The notes under the pieces are model-generated. The model did not search any database and was not told where the DNA came from. It saw only the letters and a list, made by a program, of their open reading frames with translations. Below are positions 16,838 through 25,371 of a DNA stretch of 64,000 nt, piece by piece. Every line of letters starts with the position of its first letter. Position 1 is the first letter of the stretch. The position numbers and the translations under genes were made by a program. Source of the DNA: Novosphingobium profundi (GTDB lineage Bacteria; Pseudomonadota; Alphaproteobacteria; Sphingomonadales; Sphingomonadaceae); assembly GCF_018491765.1 (NCBI RefSeq), contig NZ_JABWCU010000016.1:107990-171989 (forward strand), written 5' to 3'.

Positions 16838-17245
16838 ATGGCCAATCCCCCGATGACGATCTTCACACTCGCCCAGCGCGGCATGTCCGCGCAGATGGTG
16901 CGCATGAACGCGGCGGCCTCCAACCTTGCCAACGCGGGCACGCTCTCGGCCAGCGAGGAAGGTGCCTACAAGCCGATCCGCCCCGTCTTCGCCGCCGACC
17001 TCGACGCCGCCAGCGGGCTCGCCTCGGTCGACGTTCGGGCCGTCGTGCGCGAACAGGCCGCCGCTGTGCGCCAGCACAACCCCGACCATCCGCTCGCCGA
17101 CGCCAACGGCGACGTCTGGGCCTCTCCCGTCGATGAGAACGCCGAAATGGTCGAGATGCTCGAAGCCTCACGCCAGTACCAGAACCTGGTCGAGGCCCTT
17201 TCCACCGCAAAGCAGCTCATGCTCGAGACGATGAGGCTCAAATGA
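16838..17245 (+). CDS. flgC: Flagellar rod protein FlgC
   Basis: The 135-residue product carries the rod signature (AQRGMSAQMVRMNAAASNLANAG) at the N-terminus, the characteristic DHPLADANGDVWASP motif of FlgC, and a C-terminal coiled helix (MVEMLEASRQYQNLVEALS). FlgC builds the proximal rod with FlgB and FlgF. It overlaps flgD by 4 bases (ATGA). Confidence 0.95.
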   Translation: MANPPMTIFTLAQRGMSAQMVRMNAAASNLANAGTLSASEEGAYKPIRPVFAADLDAASGLASVDVRAVVREQAAAVRQHNPDHPLADANGDVWASPVDENAEMVEMLEASRQYQNLVEALSTAKQLMLETMRLK

Positions 17246-17589
17246 CCGTCACTTCGATCACCTCCGCCACTTCCACCACGACCACCAGCGCGAAGACCTC
17301 GCTCGGCGATCTCGACCAGGGCGACTTCCTCAAGCTGATGATGACCCAGCTCCAGCAGCAGGACCCGTTCAACCCCACCGACCAGACCGAGATGCTCGCA
17401 CAGATGGCGCAGTTTTCCTCGCTCGCGGGGACGACCTCGATGGCCGATACGCTGACCACGATATCCGGCCAGATGGACGCCTTGGTGAGCAACCAGGCCG
17501 CCACGCAGAGCGCGATTTCCGACCTCGCCACGTACGTCGCGGCCAGTCTTGCCTCCGCCACCGATCCGACCACCCCCGACGCCGCCTGA
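17242..17589 (+). CDS. flgD: Short flagellar hook cap protein FlgD
   Basis: The 115-residue protein contains only the N-terminal FlgD region: DFLKLMMTQLQQQDPFNPTD followed by MLAQMAQFSSL, the conserved hook-scaffold motif. The C-terminal Tudor/immunoglobulin-like half of enterobacterial FlgD (about 230 residues) is absent, ending instead in an Ala/Thr/Asp tail. Short FlgD proteins are known in other alphaproteobacteria. FlgD caps the growing hook and is later discarded. It goes with an unusually short FlgE immediately downstream. Confidence 0.92.
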   Translation: MTVTSITSATSTTTTSAKTSLGDLDQGDFLKLMMTQLQQQDPFNPTDQTEMLAQMAQFSSLAGTTSMADTLTTISGQMDALVSNQAATQSAISDLATYVAASLASATDPTTPDAA

Positions 17590-17614
17590 GCGCGCGCCAC
17601 GAGAGAGAACGCCC

Positions 17615-18430
17615 ATGTCCTACTATACCTCGCTGACCGGCCTCAAGAACGCGCAGACCGACCTCAACGTCATCTCGCACAACATCGCCAACGCCGAGAC
17701 CACCGGCTTCAAGAAGAGCGACACCGCCTTTGCCGACATCGTCTCCTCCTCGATCCTGACCGACCCCGCGCTGACCACGGGCATCGGCGCCAGGGTCAGC
17801 GCGATCGTCCAGCAGTTCTCGCTGGGGCCGATCGAGCAGACCGGCTCGGCGCTCGACGTGGCGATCAACGGCGAAGGCTTCTACACGGTCGTCTCGCCGC
17901 TCTCGGGCGAAACGCAGTACACCCGCGCGGGCTCGTTCACCGTCGATGGCGGCGGTTACATCAAGAACGCGCAAGGCATGCGCCTCCAGGTGTTCCCGGT
18001 CGATGCCACCGGCGCGATCACCTCGACGACGACGCTGCAGGACGCGATGATCCCGGCCCAGAACGCGGCCGGCGAGGATTTCGCGGGCGTGACCATCGAT
18101 TCGACCGGCCAGGTCGTTGCGACCTACGCCGATGGCAGCAACACCACGCTGGGCGTGCTCGCGCTCGCCAGCTTCGTCGCCCCCACCGCGATGCGCCAGG
18201 AAGGCAACGCCAGCTGGTCGGCGACCGGCGTCTCGGGCGCGGCCAAGTACGGCCAGCCGGGCTCGGGCCTGTTCGGCAACCTCATGGCCGGCTCGCTCGA
18301 ACGCTCCAACGTCGACATCGCCGAAGAACTGGTCTCGCTGATCACCGCGCAGCGCAACTTCCAGGCCAATGCCAAGGCCGTCGACACCGCCACGCAGCTT
18401 TCGCAGACGATCATCAACTTGCGCAGCTGA
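17615..18430 (+). CDS. flgE: Flagellar hook protein FlgE, short form
   Basis: I choose the ATG at 17615 (SYYTSLTGLKNAQTDLNVIS), 271 residues, because the rod/hook N-terminal motif starts there. The hook-family features are the ISHNIANAETTGFKKSD segment and the C-terminal SNVDIAEELVSLITAQRNFQANAKAV. At 271 residues it is FlgG-sized: typical FlgE proteins exceed 380 residues and carry an outer D2 domain, which is missing here. Its place between flgD and flgF makes it the hook gene. GAGAGA lies upstream of the start. Confidence 0.87.
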   Translation: MSYYTSLTGLKNAQTDLNVISHNIANAETTGFKKSDTAFADIVSSSILTDPALTTGIGARVSAIVQQFSLGPIEQTGSALDVAINGEGFYTVVSPLSGETQYTRAGSFTVDGGGYIKNAQGMRLQVFPVDATGAITSTTTLQDAMIPAQNAAGEDFAGVTIDSTGQVVATYADGSNTTLGVLALASFVAPTAMRQEGNASWSATGVSGAAKYGQPGSGLFGNLMAGSLERSNVDIAEELVSLITAQRNFQANAKAVDTATQLSQTIINLRS

Positions 18431-18454
18431 GGTATCTGACGGGAGCCCCGGACG

Positions 18455-19222
18455 ATGGACCGCCTGATCTACACCGCGCTTTCGGGCATGGCCAATTCGA
18501 TGACGCGCGAACGCGTGATCGCCTCGAACATGGCCAATGCCCAGACCATCGGCTTCAAGGCCGAGGTCCTCAACGCCACCCCGATGACGCTGGAAGGTCC
18601 GCAGCTCGAAGTGCGCGCGATGTCCAGCGCCGACGTCAAGGGTGCGCTGATGAAGGACGGCGCGGTGGTCAACACCGGCAACCCGCTCGATGTCGCGCTT
18701 TCGGGCAATGCCATGTTCGCCGTCCAGGCACCCGATGGCGGCGAGGCCTATACCCGGCGCGGCGACCTTTCGGTGACCGTGACCGGCGTTCTCCAAAACG
18801 GCGAGGGCCTGCCGGTCATGGGCCAGGGCGGAGCGATCACCGTGCCCCCCGGCGCGCAGCTCACCATCGCGCCCGATGGCGGCCTGCTGATGACCGATCC
18901 CGCCACGCCCGACCAGCCCCCTGCCCGGCTCGACCAGATCAAGCTGGTCTCGACCACCGGCTCGGCGCTGACCAAGACGCTCGACGGCCTGTTCCGCGTT
19001 CCCGGCGACGGGATCGCGGGAAGCCCGAACGAATTCGGCGTTCTGCCAACCGACGCCAACGCGCGGCTGATCCCGCAATCGCTCGAACAGTCCAACGTCA
19101 ACGCCTCCGAAGTGCTGGTGGAGATGATCGCCGCCCAGCGCCTGTTCGACCTTCGCACCAAGCTCATCGAAACCGCACGCCAGCTCGACGAGGGCGGCGC
19201 GCGGCTGATGCGCCTCGACTGA
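18455..19222 (+). CDS. flgF: Flagellar rod protein FlgF
   Basis: The 255-residue product begins MDRLIYTALSGMANSMTRER, the classic FlgF start, followed by VIASNMANAQTIGFKAE. The C-terminal rod motif is EQSNVNASEVLVEMIAAQRL. FlgF joins proximal and distal rod. GGGAGCC precedes the ATG by about 8 bases, and flgG follows after 23 bases. Confidence 0.94.
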   Translation: MDRLIYTALSGMANSMTRERVIASNMANAQTIGFKAEVLNATPMTLEGPQLEVRAMSSADVKGALMKDGAVVNTGNPLDVALSGNAMFAVQAPDGGEAYTRRGDLSVTVTGVLQNGEGLPVMGQGGAITVPPGAQLTIAPDGGLLMTDPATPDQPPARLDQIKLVSTTGSALTKTLDGLFRVPGDGIAGSPNEFGVLPTDANARLIPQSLEQSNVNASEVLVEMIAAQRLFDLRTKLIETARQLDEGGARLMRLD

Positions 19223-19245
19223 CCCGTCCAAAGGAAACCCGCAAG

Positions 19246-20034
19246 ATGCCCTCATCCGCCCTCCAGGTCGCCCGCACCGGTCTCGAAGCCCAGGACACGC
19301 GCATGCGCGTGATCGCCAACAACCTCGCCAACGTCTCGACCACCGCCTTCAAGCGCGACCGTGCCAACTTCGCGACTCTCGCCTACCAGGACGCACGCGT
19401 CGCGGGTGCGGCCTCTTCCAACGAGACCACATATGCCACGGGCCTCAACCTGGGCACCGGCGTCGGCGTCCAGTCGACCACCCGGATGGAAACCCAAGGC
19501 TCGCTCCAGACCACCGGCAACAGCCTCGACCTCGCGCTCGACGGGAGCGGCTACTTCCAGGTGACCCTGCCCGGCGGCCAGCTCGCCTATACCCGCGCCG
19601 GCAATTTCAGCCGCTCCTCCGAAGGCCTGCTCGTCACCAGTCAGGGCTATCCGCTCGAACCGCCGATCACCATTCCCGAGGGCGCGACCTCGATCGCGAT
19701 TTCCGAGGATGGCACCGTCTCGGCGCAGATCACAGGGCAGTCCGACCCCTCGCAGATCGGGCAGATCACCGTCGCCAACTTCACCAATCCGCAAGCCCTC
19801 CAGGCGATGTCGGACAATTTCCTGCTCGAGACCGCAGCCAGTGGCGCGGCGCAAATCGGCATCGCCGGACAGGAAGGGCGCGGCCAGATCCGGCAGGGCA
19901 TGCTCGAAGCCTCGAACGTCAACATCGTCGAAGAACTGGTCGACATGATCGAGACGCAGCGCGCCTACGAGATCAATTCCAAGATGATCTCGGCGGTCGA
20001 CGAGATGCTGCGCAACGCCAACCAGACGCTGTGA
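19246..20034 (+). CDS. flgG: Flagellar distal rod protein FlgG
   Basis: The 262-residue product has the N-terminal motif TGLEAQDTRMRVIANNLANV followed by STTAFKRDRANFATL, and the C-terminal ASNVNIVEELVDMIETQRAY. These and the exact family length (260-262) identify the distal rod subunit. AAAGGAAA lies upstream of the ATG. Two bases separate its stop from the flgH ATG. Confidence 0.96.
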   Translation: MPSSALQVARTGLEAQDTRMRVIANNLANVSTTAFKRDRANFATLAYQDARVAGAASSNETTYATGLNLGTGVGVQSTTRMETQGSLQTTGNSLDLALDGSGYFQVTLPGGQLAYTRAGNFSRSSEGLLVTSQGYPLEPPITIPEGATSIAISEDGTVSAQITGQSDPSQIGQITVANFTNPQALQAMSDNFLLETAASGAAQIGIAGQEGRGQIRQGMLEASNVNIVEELVDMIETQRAYEINSKMISAVDEMLRNANQTL

Positions 20035-20036
20035 CC

Positions 20037-20705
20037 ATGCCGCGCTCGATCCTCCTCGCCTGCGCCCTCCTCGCGCTCGCGCAGCCGGCGCTGGCGAAGA
20101 AGCCGCCCCGCCCCTCCGGCTTCGAGGCCACCCTGCCCCCGGCCCCGAGCGCGCTGCCCCCCGCGCAGGCCAGCGGCGGGATCTATTCGGCCGCAGCCGG
20201 CTACGCCCCGCTCTACCAGGGCAACCGCGCGACGCGCGTGGGCGATCCGCTGACCATCGTGCTGCTCGAGACGACCACCGCTGCAAAGTCGGTGAGTTCG
20301 AGCAACGGCAAGAGCGGAGGCGCCTCCATCACGCCCCCCACGGCCGGGCTGCTCTCGTTCCTCAACCCCAACGCCCTTAACGCGAGCTCGACTTCGTCGT
20401 TCAAGGGACAGGGCAGCGCCGCGCAGACGAGCACGCTCGCCTCGACGCTGTCCGTCACCATCGCCGAAGTGCGTCCCAATGGGACCGCACTCGTCCGGGG
20501 GGAAAAGAAGATGCTGCTCAGCCAGGGTGACGAATGGGTCCGCTTCTCGGGGATCGTGCGCCTCGCCGACATCGATCAGGACAACACGATCGCCTCGCCG
20601 CGCGTGGCCGATGCGCACATCGAGTATTCGGGCAAGGGCGCGCTCCAGCGCGCGAGCACGCAAGGCTGGCTCGGCCGCTTCTTCAACCTGATCTCGCCGT
20701 TCTGA
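20037..20705 (+). CDS. flgH: Flagellar L-ring protein FlgH, apparently non-lipidated
   Basis: The 222-residue product matches FlgH in its conserved core (RATRVGDPLTIVLLE, then SLSVTIAEVRPNGTALVRGEKKM shortened, then VRFSGIVRLADIDQDNTI). FlgH forms the outer-membrane L ring. Normally it is a lipoprotein. Here the signal peptide runs MPRSILLACALLALAQPALA with AxA-type cleavage; the only Cys is residue 9, too early for a lipobox, so acylation looks impossible. The ATG at 20037 is preferred over the GTG at 20031, which overlaps the flgG stop. Confidence 0.92.
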   Translation: MPRSILLACALLALAQPALAKKPPRPSGFEATLPPAPSALPPAQASGGIYSAAAGYAPLYQGNRATRVGDPLTIVLLETTTAAKSVSSSNGKSGGASITPPTAGLLSFLNPNALNASSTSSFKGQGSAAQTSTLASTLSVTIAEVRPNGTALVRGEKKMLLSQGDEWVRFSGIVRLADIDQDNTIASPRVADAHIEYSGKGALQRASTQGWLGRFFNLISPF

Positions 20706-20715
20706 GGGAGCTGCC

Positions 20716-21819
20716 ATGCACCGCCTGCTTGCCTGTCTCGTGATCGCGCTTCTGGCCCTCGGCCTGGCTCCGTCGCCGGCCCTGGCCGAACGGGTGCGCG
20801 ATCTCGGCCAGTTCCAGGGCGTGCGCTCGAACCAGCTCACCGGCTACGGCATCGTCGTCGGCCTGCCGGGCACCGGAGACGACAACCTCGCCTATCTCAC
20901 GCAGGCGATGAAGGGCGTCTCGGGCCGCATGGGCCTGACCCTGCCTGCGGGTGTCGCGCCCGGGCTCAAGAACGCGGCGGCCGTCATGGTTACCGCGGAA
21001 TTGCCCGCCTTCGCCAAGCCGGGCCAGCGTATCGACGTCACCGTCTCGACCATCGGCAAGGCCAAGTCGCTGCGCGGCGGCGCGCTCATCCTGACCCCGC
21101 TCTACGGCGCCGACGGGCAGATCTACGCGATGGCCCAGGGCAATCTCGCCGTCGGAGGACTGGGCATTTCGGCCAACGACGGCTCCAAGCTGACCGTCAA
21201 TGTACCGACCGTGGGCCGCATCGCCGAGGGTGCCTCGGTCGAGAGGGCAGTCGCGACCGGCTTCGACAGCGAGGCGACGTTGCGCTGGAACCTCTTCGCC
21301 GCCGACTTCCTGACCGCCGCGCGCGTGCGCGACGCGATCAACCAGAAAATGCCCGGCACCGCCTCGGTCGAGGACGGGGTGACGCTCGCGCTCACCCTTC
21401 CGCTCGAGTCCAACACCCGCGCCAGCGTCATGGCCGCGATCGAGATGATCGAGATCAAGCCCGCCGAGACGACTGCGCGCGTCATCGTCAACTCGCGCAC
21501 CGGCACGGTGGTGATCAATTCGGCGGTGCGCCTGGCGCCGGCTGCGATCAGCCATGGAAAGCTCACCGTGCGCGTCGACGAGAAGCCCACCGTCGTCCAG
21601 CCCGCTCCCTTCAGCCAAGGCCAGACCGCGATCGAACCCAATTCGCAGATCACCGCCGAGGAGGAAAACCGCTCGGTCGCGCTGTTCGAACCGGGCGCTT
21701 CGCTTGCCCAGGTGGTCGACGCGCTCAACCTGCTCGGCGTCACGCCCTCCGACCTCGTCGCGATCCTCGAGGCGCTCAAGCAGGCCGGCGCACTCAAGGC
21801 CGAGATGGTGGTGATATGA
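20716..21819 (+). CDS. flgI: Flagellar P-ring protein FlgI
   Basis: The 367-residue product has a Sec signal peptide (LLACLVIALLALGLAPSPALA) followed by the hallmark ERVRDLGQFQGVRSNQLTGY and VGLPGTGDD. The C-terminal part has VNSRTGTVVINSAVRLAP. FlgI forms the periplasmic P ring around the rod with the help of FlgA. GAGGGAG precedes the ATG. The stop overlaps the flgJ ATG by 4 bases. Confidence 0.97.
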   Translation: MHRLLACLVIALLALGLAPSPALAERVRDLGQFQGVRSNQLTGYGIVVGLPGTGDDNLAYLTQAMKGVSGRMGLTLPAGVAPGLKNAAAVMVTAELPAFAKPGQRIDVTVSTIGKAKSLRGGALILTPLYGADGQIYAMAQGNLAVGGLGISANDGSKLTVNVPTVGRIAEGASVERAVATGFDSEATLRWNLFAADFLTAARVRDAINQKMPGTASVEDGVTLALTLPLESNTRASVMAAIEMIEIKPAETTARVIVNSRTGTVVINSAVRLAPAAISHGKLTVRVDEKPTVVQPAPFSQGQTAIEPNSQITAEEENRSVALFEPGASLAQVVDALNLLGVTPSDLVAILEALKQAGALKAEMVVI

Positions 21820-22163
21820 CGACGATTGCCTCCACCACCAACCTCGTCCTATCGCCCGAGCGCGGGCTCACTTCCGCGCCTGGCACCAGCGAGCGCGAAA
21901 AGCTCCACGAAGCCGCGCAGCACTTCGAGGCGATTTTCGTGCGCCAGATGCTGGCCGAGGCGCGCAAGACCAGCTTCGACAGCGAGGGGATCTTCTCGAG
22001 CGGCGCGCTGCAGACCTTCCGCCAGATGCAGGACGACCAGTTCGCCGACCTCGCCGCAAAGACCGGCGCACTGGGGCTTGCCAGCGTGATCGAGGCGCAG
22101 CTTGCGCGCCACCTGCCGCCGGAGACCGACGCCCCCTCCACCACCGCCACGGGAGAAAGCTGA
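21816..22163 (+). CDS. flgJ: Rod-binding protein FlgJ, single-domain form
   Basis: The 115-residue product contains only the rod-binding/scaffold region: LHEAAQHFEAIFVRQMLAEARKT shortened, then FRQMQDDQFADLAAKTGALGL. The C-terminal muramidase half found in enterobacterial FlgJ is absent, as in many alphaproteobacteria. The peptidoglycan-opening function is probably supplied by the SLT transglycosylase at 12699-13658. It is coupled to flgI by an ATGA overlap; flgK starts 3 bases after its stop. Confidence 0.92.
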   Translation: MTTIASTTNLVLSPERGLTSAPGTSEREKLHEAAQHFEAIFVRQMLAEARKTSFDSEGIFSSGALQTFRQMQDDQFADLAAKTGALGLASVIEAQLARHLPPETDAPSTTATGES

Positions 22164-22166
22164 GCC

Positions 22167-23507
22167 ATGGCCTCCGACCTCATCGCAATGGCCCGCAGCG
22201 GCACCCGCGCCGCGCGCACCGCGCTCGAGATCACCTCGAACAACATCGCCAACGCCTCGTCCGAGGGGTACGTGCGCCGCTCGGTCTCGCTCACCGAAGT
22301 CGCGGTAGGCACGGTCAACGCCACCCCCACCGCGATCAACCTCGCAGGCGTTGCGGTCGCCGGAATCGTGCGCAACGCCGACCAGTTCCGCCAGTCCGAA
22401 GTGCGGCGCACCGGCGCGGACGCCGCGCGCGCGGCCGCCGAGGTCCAGGGCCTGGAAAACATCGAAGCCGCGGTCGAGCAGACCGGCGTCTACACCTCGA
22501 TCGTCGATTTCGAGGCGGGCCTGCAGGCGTTGCTCGCCGATCCCACCGACGGCGCGCTGCGCGCCTCGGTGCTCGAGCAAGGACGCACGCTTTCCCAGAC
22601 CATGAACGTTGCCGCCACCAGCCTCGACGCGGTCGGCGAAGGGCTGCGCTTCGAGGCCGCCGACGGGGTCGAGAACGTCAACCGCATCGCCGCCGAGCTG
22701 GCCCGCGTGAACTTGCGCCTTGCCCGCGCCTCGGACGCCTCGAGCGACCAGACCGCACAGCTCGACCAGCGCGACACGCTGCTCCAGGAGCTCTCGCAAT
22801 ACGTCGACATGAAGACCAGCTTCGCACCCGACACCGGCGTCGTCACGGTCACCCTGGGCGGAACTGCGGGCACCGATCTCGTCGCGGGCGGCGTCACGCG
22901 CACGCTGGCGATGACCACCGCGTCGGACGGCACGATCAGCTTCGACCTCGACGGCACGGCCACGACCATTTCTTCGGGCGCGATCGCGGGCAAGAGCCTC
23001 TCGCTCAACCAGGCAGCCATCACCCGCAGCGACCTCGACGCGGTCGCCGCCGGTATCATCACCGCGATCAACGCCGCGCAGACGAGCGGCGTCGACCTCA
23101 ATGGCAACGCGGGCCAACCGCTGTTCTCGGGGTCCGGCGCGGGCGACATGACGATGATCGCGACCAACGGCTCGGCCGTCGCCACCGCGCCCGCCGGAGC
23201 TTCCGCGAACAGCCGCGACGTCTCCAACCTCGAGGCGATGCGCAGCGCGCTGGCCAGCGCGGATCCCGCCGGCGCGATGGATACCTTGCTGTTCGGCGTC
23301 TCGAGCGCGGTCGCGGGCCGGATCGTCACGCGCGACGCGCTCGATTCGATCGCCAGCACCGCCAAGGTCGCGCTTCAGGCGCAGGCCGGGGTCGATCTCG
23401 ATCAGGAAGCGGTCAACCTCGTGCGCTTCCAGCAGGCTTTCGAGGCCAATGCCCGCGTGATGCAGGTCGCCACTGACATCTTCGATTCCATCCTGGCCAT
23501 TCGCTGA
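22167..23507 (+). CDS. flgK: Flagellar hook-junction protein FlgK
   Basis: The 446-residue protein has the N-terminal signature MARSGTRAARTALEITSNNI then ANASSEGYVRRSVSL, and the C-terminal GVDLDQEAVNLVRFQQAFEAN. FlgK (HAP1) joins hook and filament with FlgL. It is shorter than the enterobacterial protein (about 550), in line with other alphaproteobacterial members. GGGAGAAAG lies upstream of the ATG. FlgN probably acts as its chaperone. Confidence 0.95.
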   Translation: MASDLIAMARSGTRAARTALEITSNNIANASSEGYVRRSVSLTEVAVGTVNATPTAINLAGVAVAGIVRNADQFRQSEVRRTGADAARAAAEVQGLENIEAAVEQTGVYTSIVDFEAGLQALLADPTDGALRASVLEQGRTLSQTMNVAATSLDAVGEGLRFEAADGVENVNRIAAELARVNLRLARASDASSDQTAQLDQRDTLLQELSQYVDMKTSFAPDTGVVTVTLGGTAGTDLVAGGVTRTLAMTTASDGTISFDLDGTATTISSGAIAGKSLSLNQAAITRSDLDAVAAGIITAINAAQTSGVDLNGNAGQPLFSGSGAGDMTMIATNGSAVATAPAGASANSRDVSNLEAMRSALASADPAGAMDTLLFGVSSAVAGRIVTRDALDSIASTAKVALQAQAGVDLDQEAVNLVRFQQAFEANARVMQVATDIFDSILAIR

Positions 23508-23519
23508 GGTATCCGCGCC

Positions 23520-24440
23520 ATGCCGATCGTCTCCACCAGCACCAGCGCCTTCTACGAACGGGCCCGTACCGACCTGAAGGACTTGCGCTCGCAGGCCGAA
23601 ACCTTGCAGAGCCAGCTCAGCAGCGGACAGAAGCTGACGCGTTCCTCGGACAACCCCGTCGCCGCCTCGCGGCTGCGATCGCTCGCGCGGCTCGAAAAAC
23701 TGTCCGAGATCGACGCCACCAACGCCAGCCGTGCCAACGCCGACCTCAACCTCGCCGACGCGGCCATGTCGGATATGGCCGACGCGCTGATCCGGGCGCA
23801 GGAGCTCGCCACCGAAGCCGCCAACGCCACCTTGACCGATGCCCAGCGTACCTCGATCGGGCAGGAGCTTGAGCAGATCTTCGGCAACCTCGTCGCACTT
23901 TCGAACGCGCGCGATTCGAACGGCCATGCGCTTTTCGGGGGCGAGAGTGCTGGCGATGCCTATAGTCTCGATGCGAGCGGAAACGCGCTTTACGTGGGTA
24001 CGCCCGGCACCAGCGACCTGCCGCTCGGCGAAGGGCAGAGCGTGAGCCGGTCGATGACCGGTCCGCAATTCCTGTCCTTCATCGACAGCAACGGCAATGC
24101 CGCCGACTCTCTCGCTACCGTCAAGGCACTTGCCAGCGCACTGCAAGGAGGCTCGAGCGATCCTGCCGGCGCCGCGCGCGAGGCGCTGGGCAATCTCCAA
24201 AGCGGGCTCGACGCGCTGACCACCGGCCAGACGGTGATCGGCACGCGCCTCGCCTGGATCGAGCTCACCGACAACCGGCGCGTCGACCTGCAGGAACTGC
24301 GCCAGAGCGAAGAATCCGAGATCGGTGCTACCGACATCGCCACCACCATCGCCACCTTGCAGGAAACGCTGACCGTCCTGGAAGCAAGCCAGGCGAGCTT
24401 CACCAAGCTAGCCGGCCTCACCCTGTTCGACCATCTCTGA
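23520..24440 (+). CDS. flgL: Flagellar hook-junction protein FlgL
   Basis: The 306-residue flagellin-like protein has N-terminal LRSQAETLQSQLSSGQKLTR then SSDNPVAASRLRSLARLE, and a C-terminal D0 helix (ATTIATLQETLTVLEASQ shortened). FlgL (HAP3) sits between FlgK and the filament. It is the last gene of the rod-hook operon; a terminator-like hairpin follows before motA. Confidence 0.93.
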   Translation: MPIVSTSTSAFYERARTDLKDLRSQAETLQSQLSSGQKLTRSSDNPVAASRLRSLARLEKLSEIDATNASRANADLNLADAAMSDMADALIRAQELATEAANATLTDAQRTSIGQELEQIFGNLVALSNARDSNGHALFGGESAGDAYSLDASGNALYVGTPGTSDLPLGEGQSVSRSMTGPQFLSFIDSNGNAADSLATVKALASALQGGSSDPAGAAREALGNLQSGLDALTTGQTVIGTRLAWIELTDNRRVDLQELRQSEESEIGATDIATTIATLQETLTVLEASQASFTKLAGLTLFDHL

Positions 24441-24452
24441 GCCCGGACCCGG

Positions 24453-24480
24453 CCCCGAAGCGCACTACCGCGCTTCCGGG
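24453..24480 (+). terminator. Terminator-like hairpin between flgL and motA
   Basis: Arms 24453..24463 and 24470..24480 pair with one mismatch around a 6-base loop and are followed by CTTCTTA. It is 12 bases past the flgL stop and probably ends or reduces transcription into motAB. Confidence 0.6.
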
Positions 24481-24506
24481 CTTCTTACCGAGGGGGAAAG
24501 TTAACC

Positions 24507-25370
24507 ATGTTTGCACTCATCGGCATCGTCATCCTGCTGGTGATGGTCTTCGGCGGCTTCGCGCTCACCGGCGGCGCGCTGGGCCCGGTGATGCACGCCA
24601 TCCCCCATGAGATGCTGATTATCGGCGGTGCGGCGATCGGCGCGGTGGTCGCCGGCAACTCGATGCACGAACTCAAGGCGCTGGGCGCAGGCTTCGCGCG
24701 CGTGATCAAGGGCCCCAAGCACAACAAGCAGGACCACATCGACGTCATCGTGCTGACGGTGCGTCTCATGAAGATCCTGCGTTCGGAAGGGCCGGTCGCG
24801 CTCGAAAGCCACGTCAACGATCCCAAGTCCTCTACGCTCTTCGCCGAATTCCCCCGCATCCTCGCCAACCACGCGTTGACCGACCTCATCTGCGACACGC
24901 TGACCCTGATCGTGGTCTCCTCCGGCACACTCGAGGTTCACGCCGTCGAGGACGTCATGGACAATGCGATGAAGACCCATTTCCACGAGTTTCACGGCCC
25001 CCAGCACGCGATCCAGAACCTCGCCGACGCGCTTCCCGCGCTCGGCATCGTCGCGGCGGTGCTGGGCGTGGTCAAGACGATGGGCTCGATCGACAAGCCG
25101 CCCTCGATCCTGGGCGGCATGATCGGTTCGGCGCTCGTGGGCACGTTCATGGGCGTGCTGCTCGCCTACGGCATCGTCGCCCCGATGGCGGGCCGTCTCA
25201 AGCAGGTGAACGACCAGGACGAGATGATCTTCCATTGCGTCAAGCAAGTGATCATCGCCAGCCTCCATGGCTGGCCGCAGCCACTCGTGGTCGAAAGCGC
25301 ACGCTCGGGCCTGGGCCACGCGTTCCGCCCGGGCCTTTCCGAACTGCTCGACGCGATGCGGGGCCGCTGA
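24507..25370 (+). CDS. motA: Flagellar motor stator protein MotA
   Basis: The 287-residue product has four membrane helices and the MotA signatures: FALIGIVILLVMVFGGFALT at the start, the cytoplasmic loop around RSEGPVALESHVNDP, and the channel helices ALPALGIVAAVLGVVKTMGS with the conserved Pro, then SALVGTFMGVLLAYGIVAP. With MotB it forms the proton-driven stator. GAGGGGGAAAG is upstream of the ATG. motB starts 1 base after its stop. Confidence 0.96.
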   Translation: MFALIGIVILLVMVFGGFALTGGALGPVMHAIPHEMLIIGGAAIGAVVAGNSMHELKALGAGFARVIKGPKHNKQDHIDVIVLTVRLMKILRSEGPVALESHVNDPKSSTLFAEFPRILANHALTDLICDTLTLIVVSSGTLEVHAVEDVMDNAMKTHFHEFHGPQHAIQNLADALPALGIVAAVLGVVKTMGSIDKPPSILGGMIGSALVGTFMGVLLAYGIVAPMAGRLKQVNDQDEMIFHCVKQVIIASLHGWPQPLVVESARSGLGHAFRPGLSELLDAMRGR

Positions 25371-25371
25371 C

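Noticed and set aside
21849..24200. 783-codon minus-strand ORF across flgJ-flgL
   Set aside because: Shadow of flgJ, flgK and flgL in high-GC DNA; no motif, composition unlike protein families.
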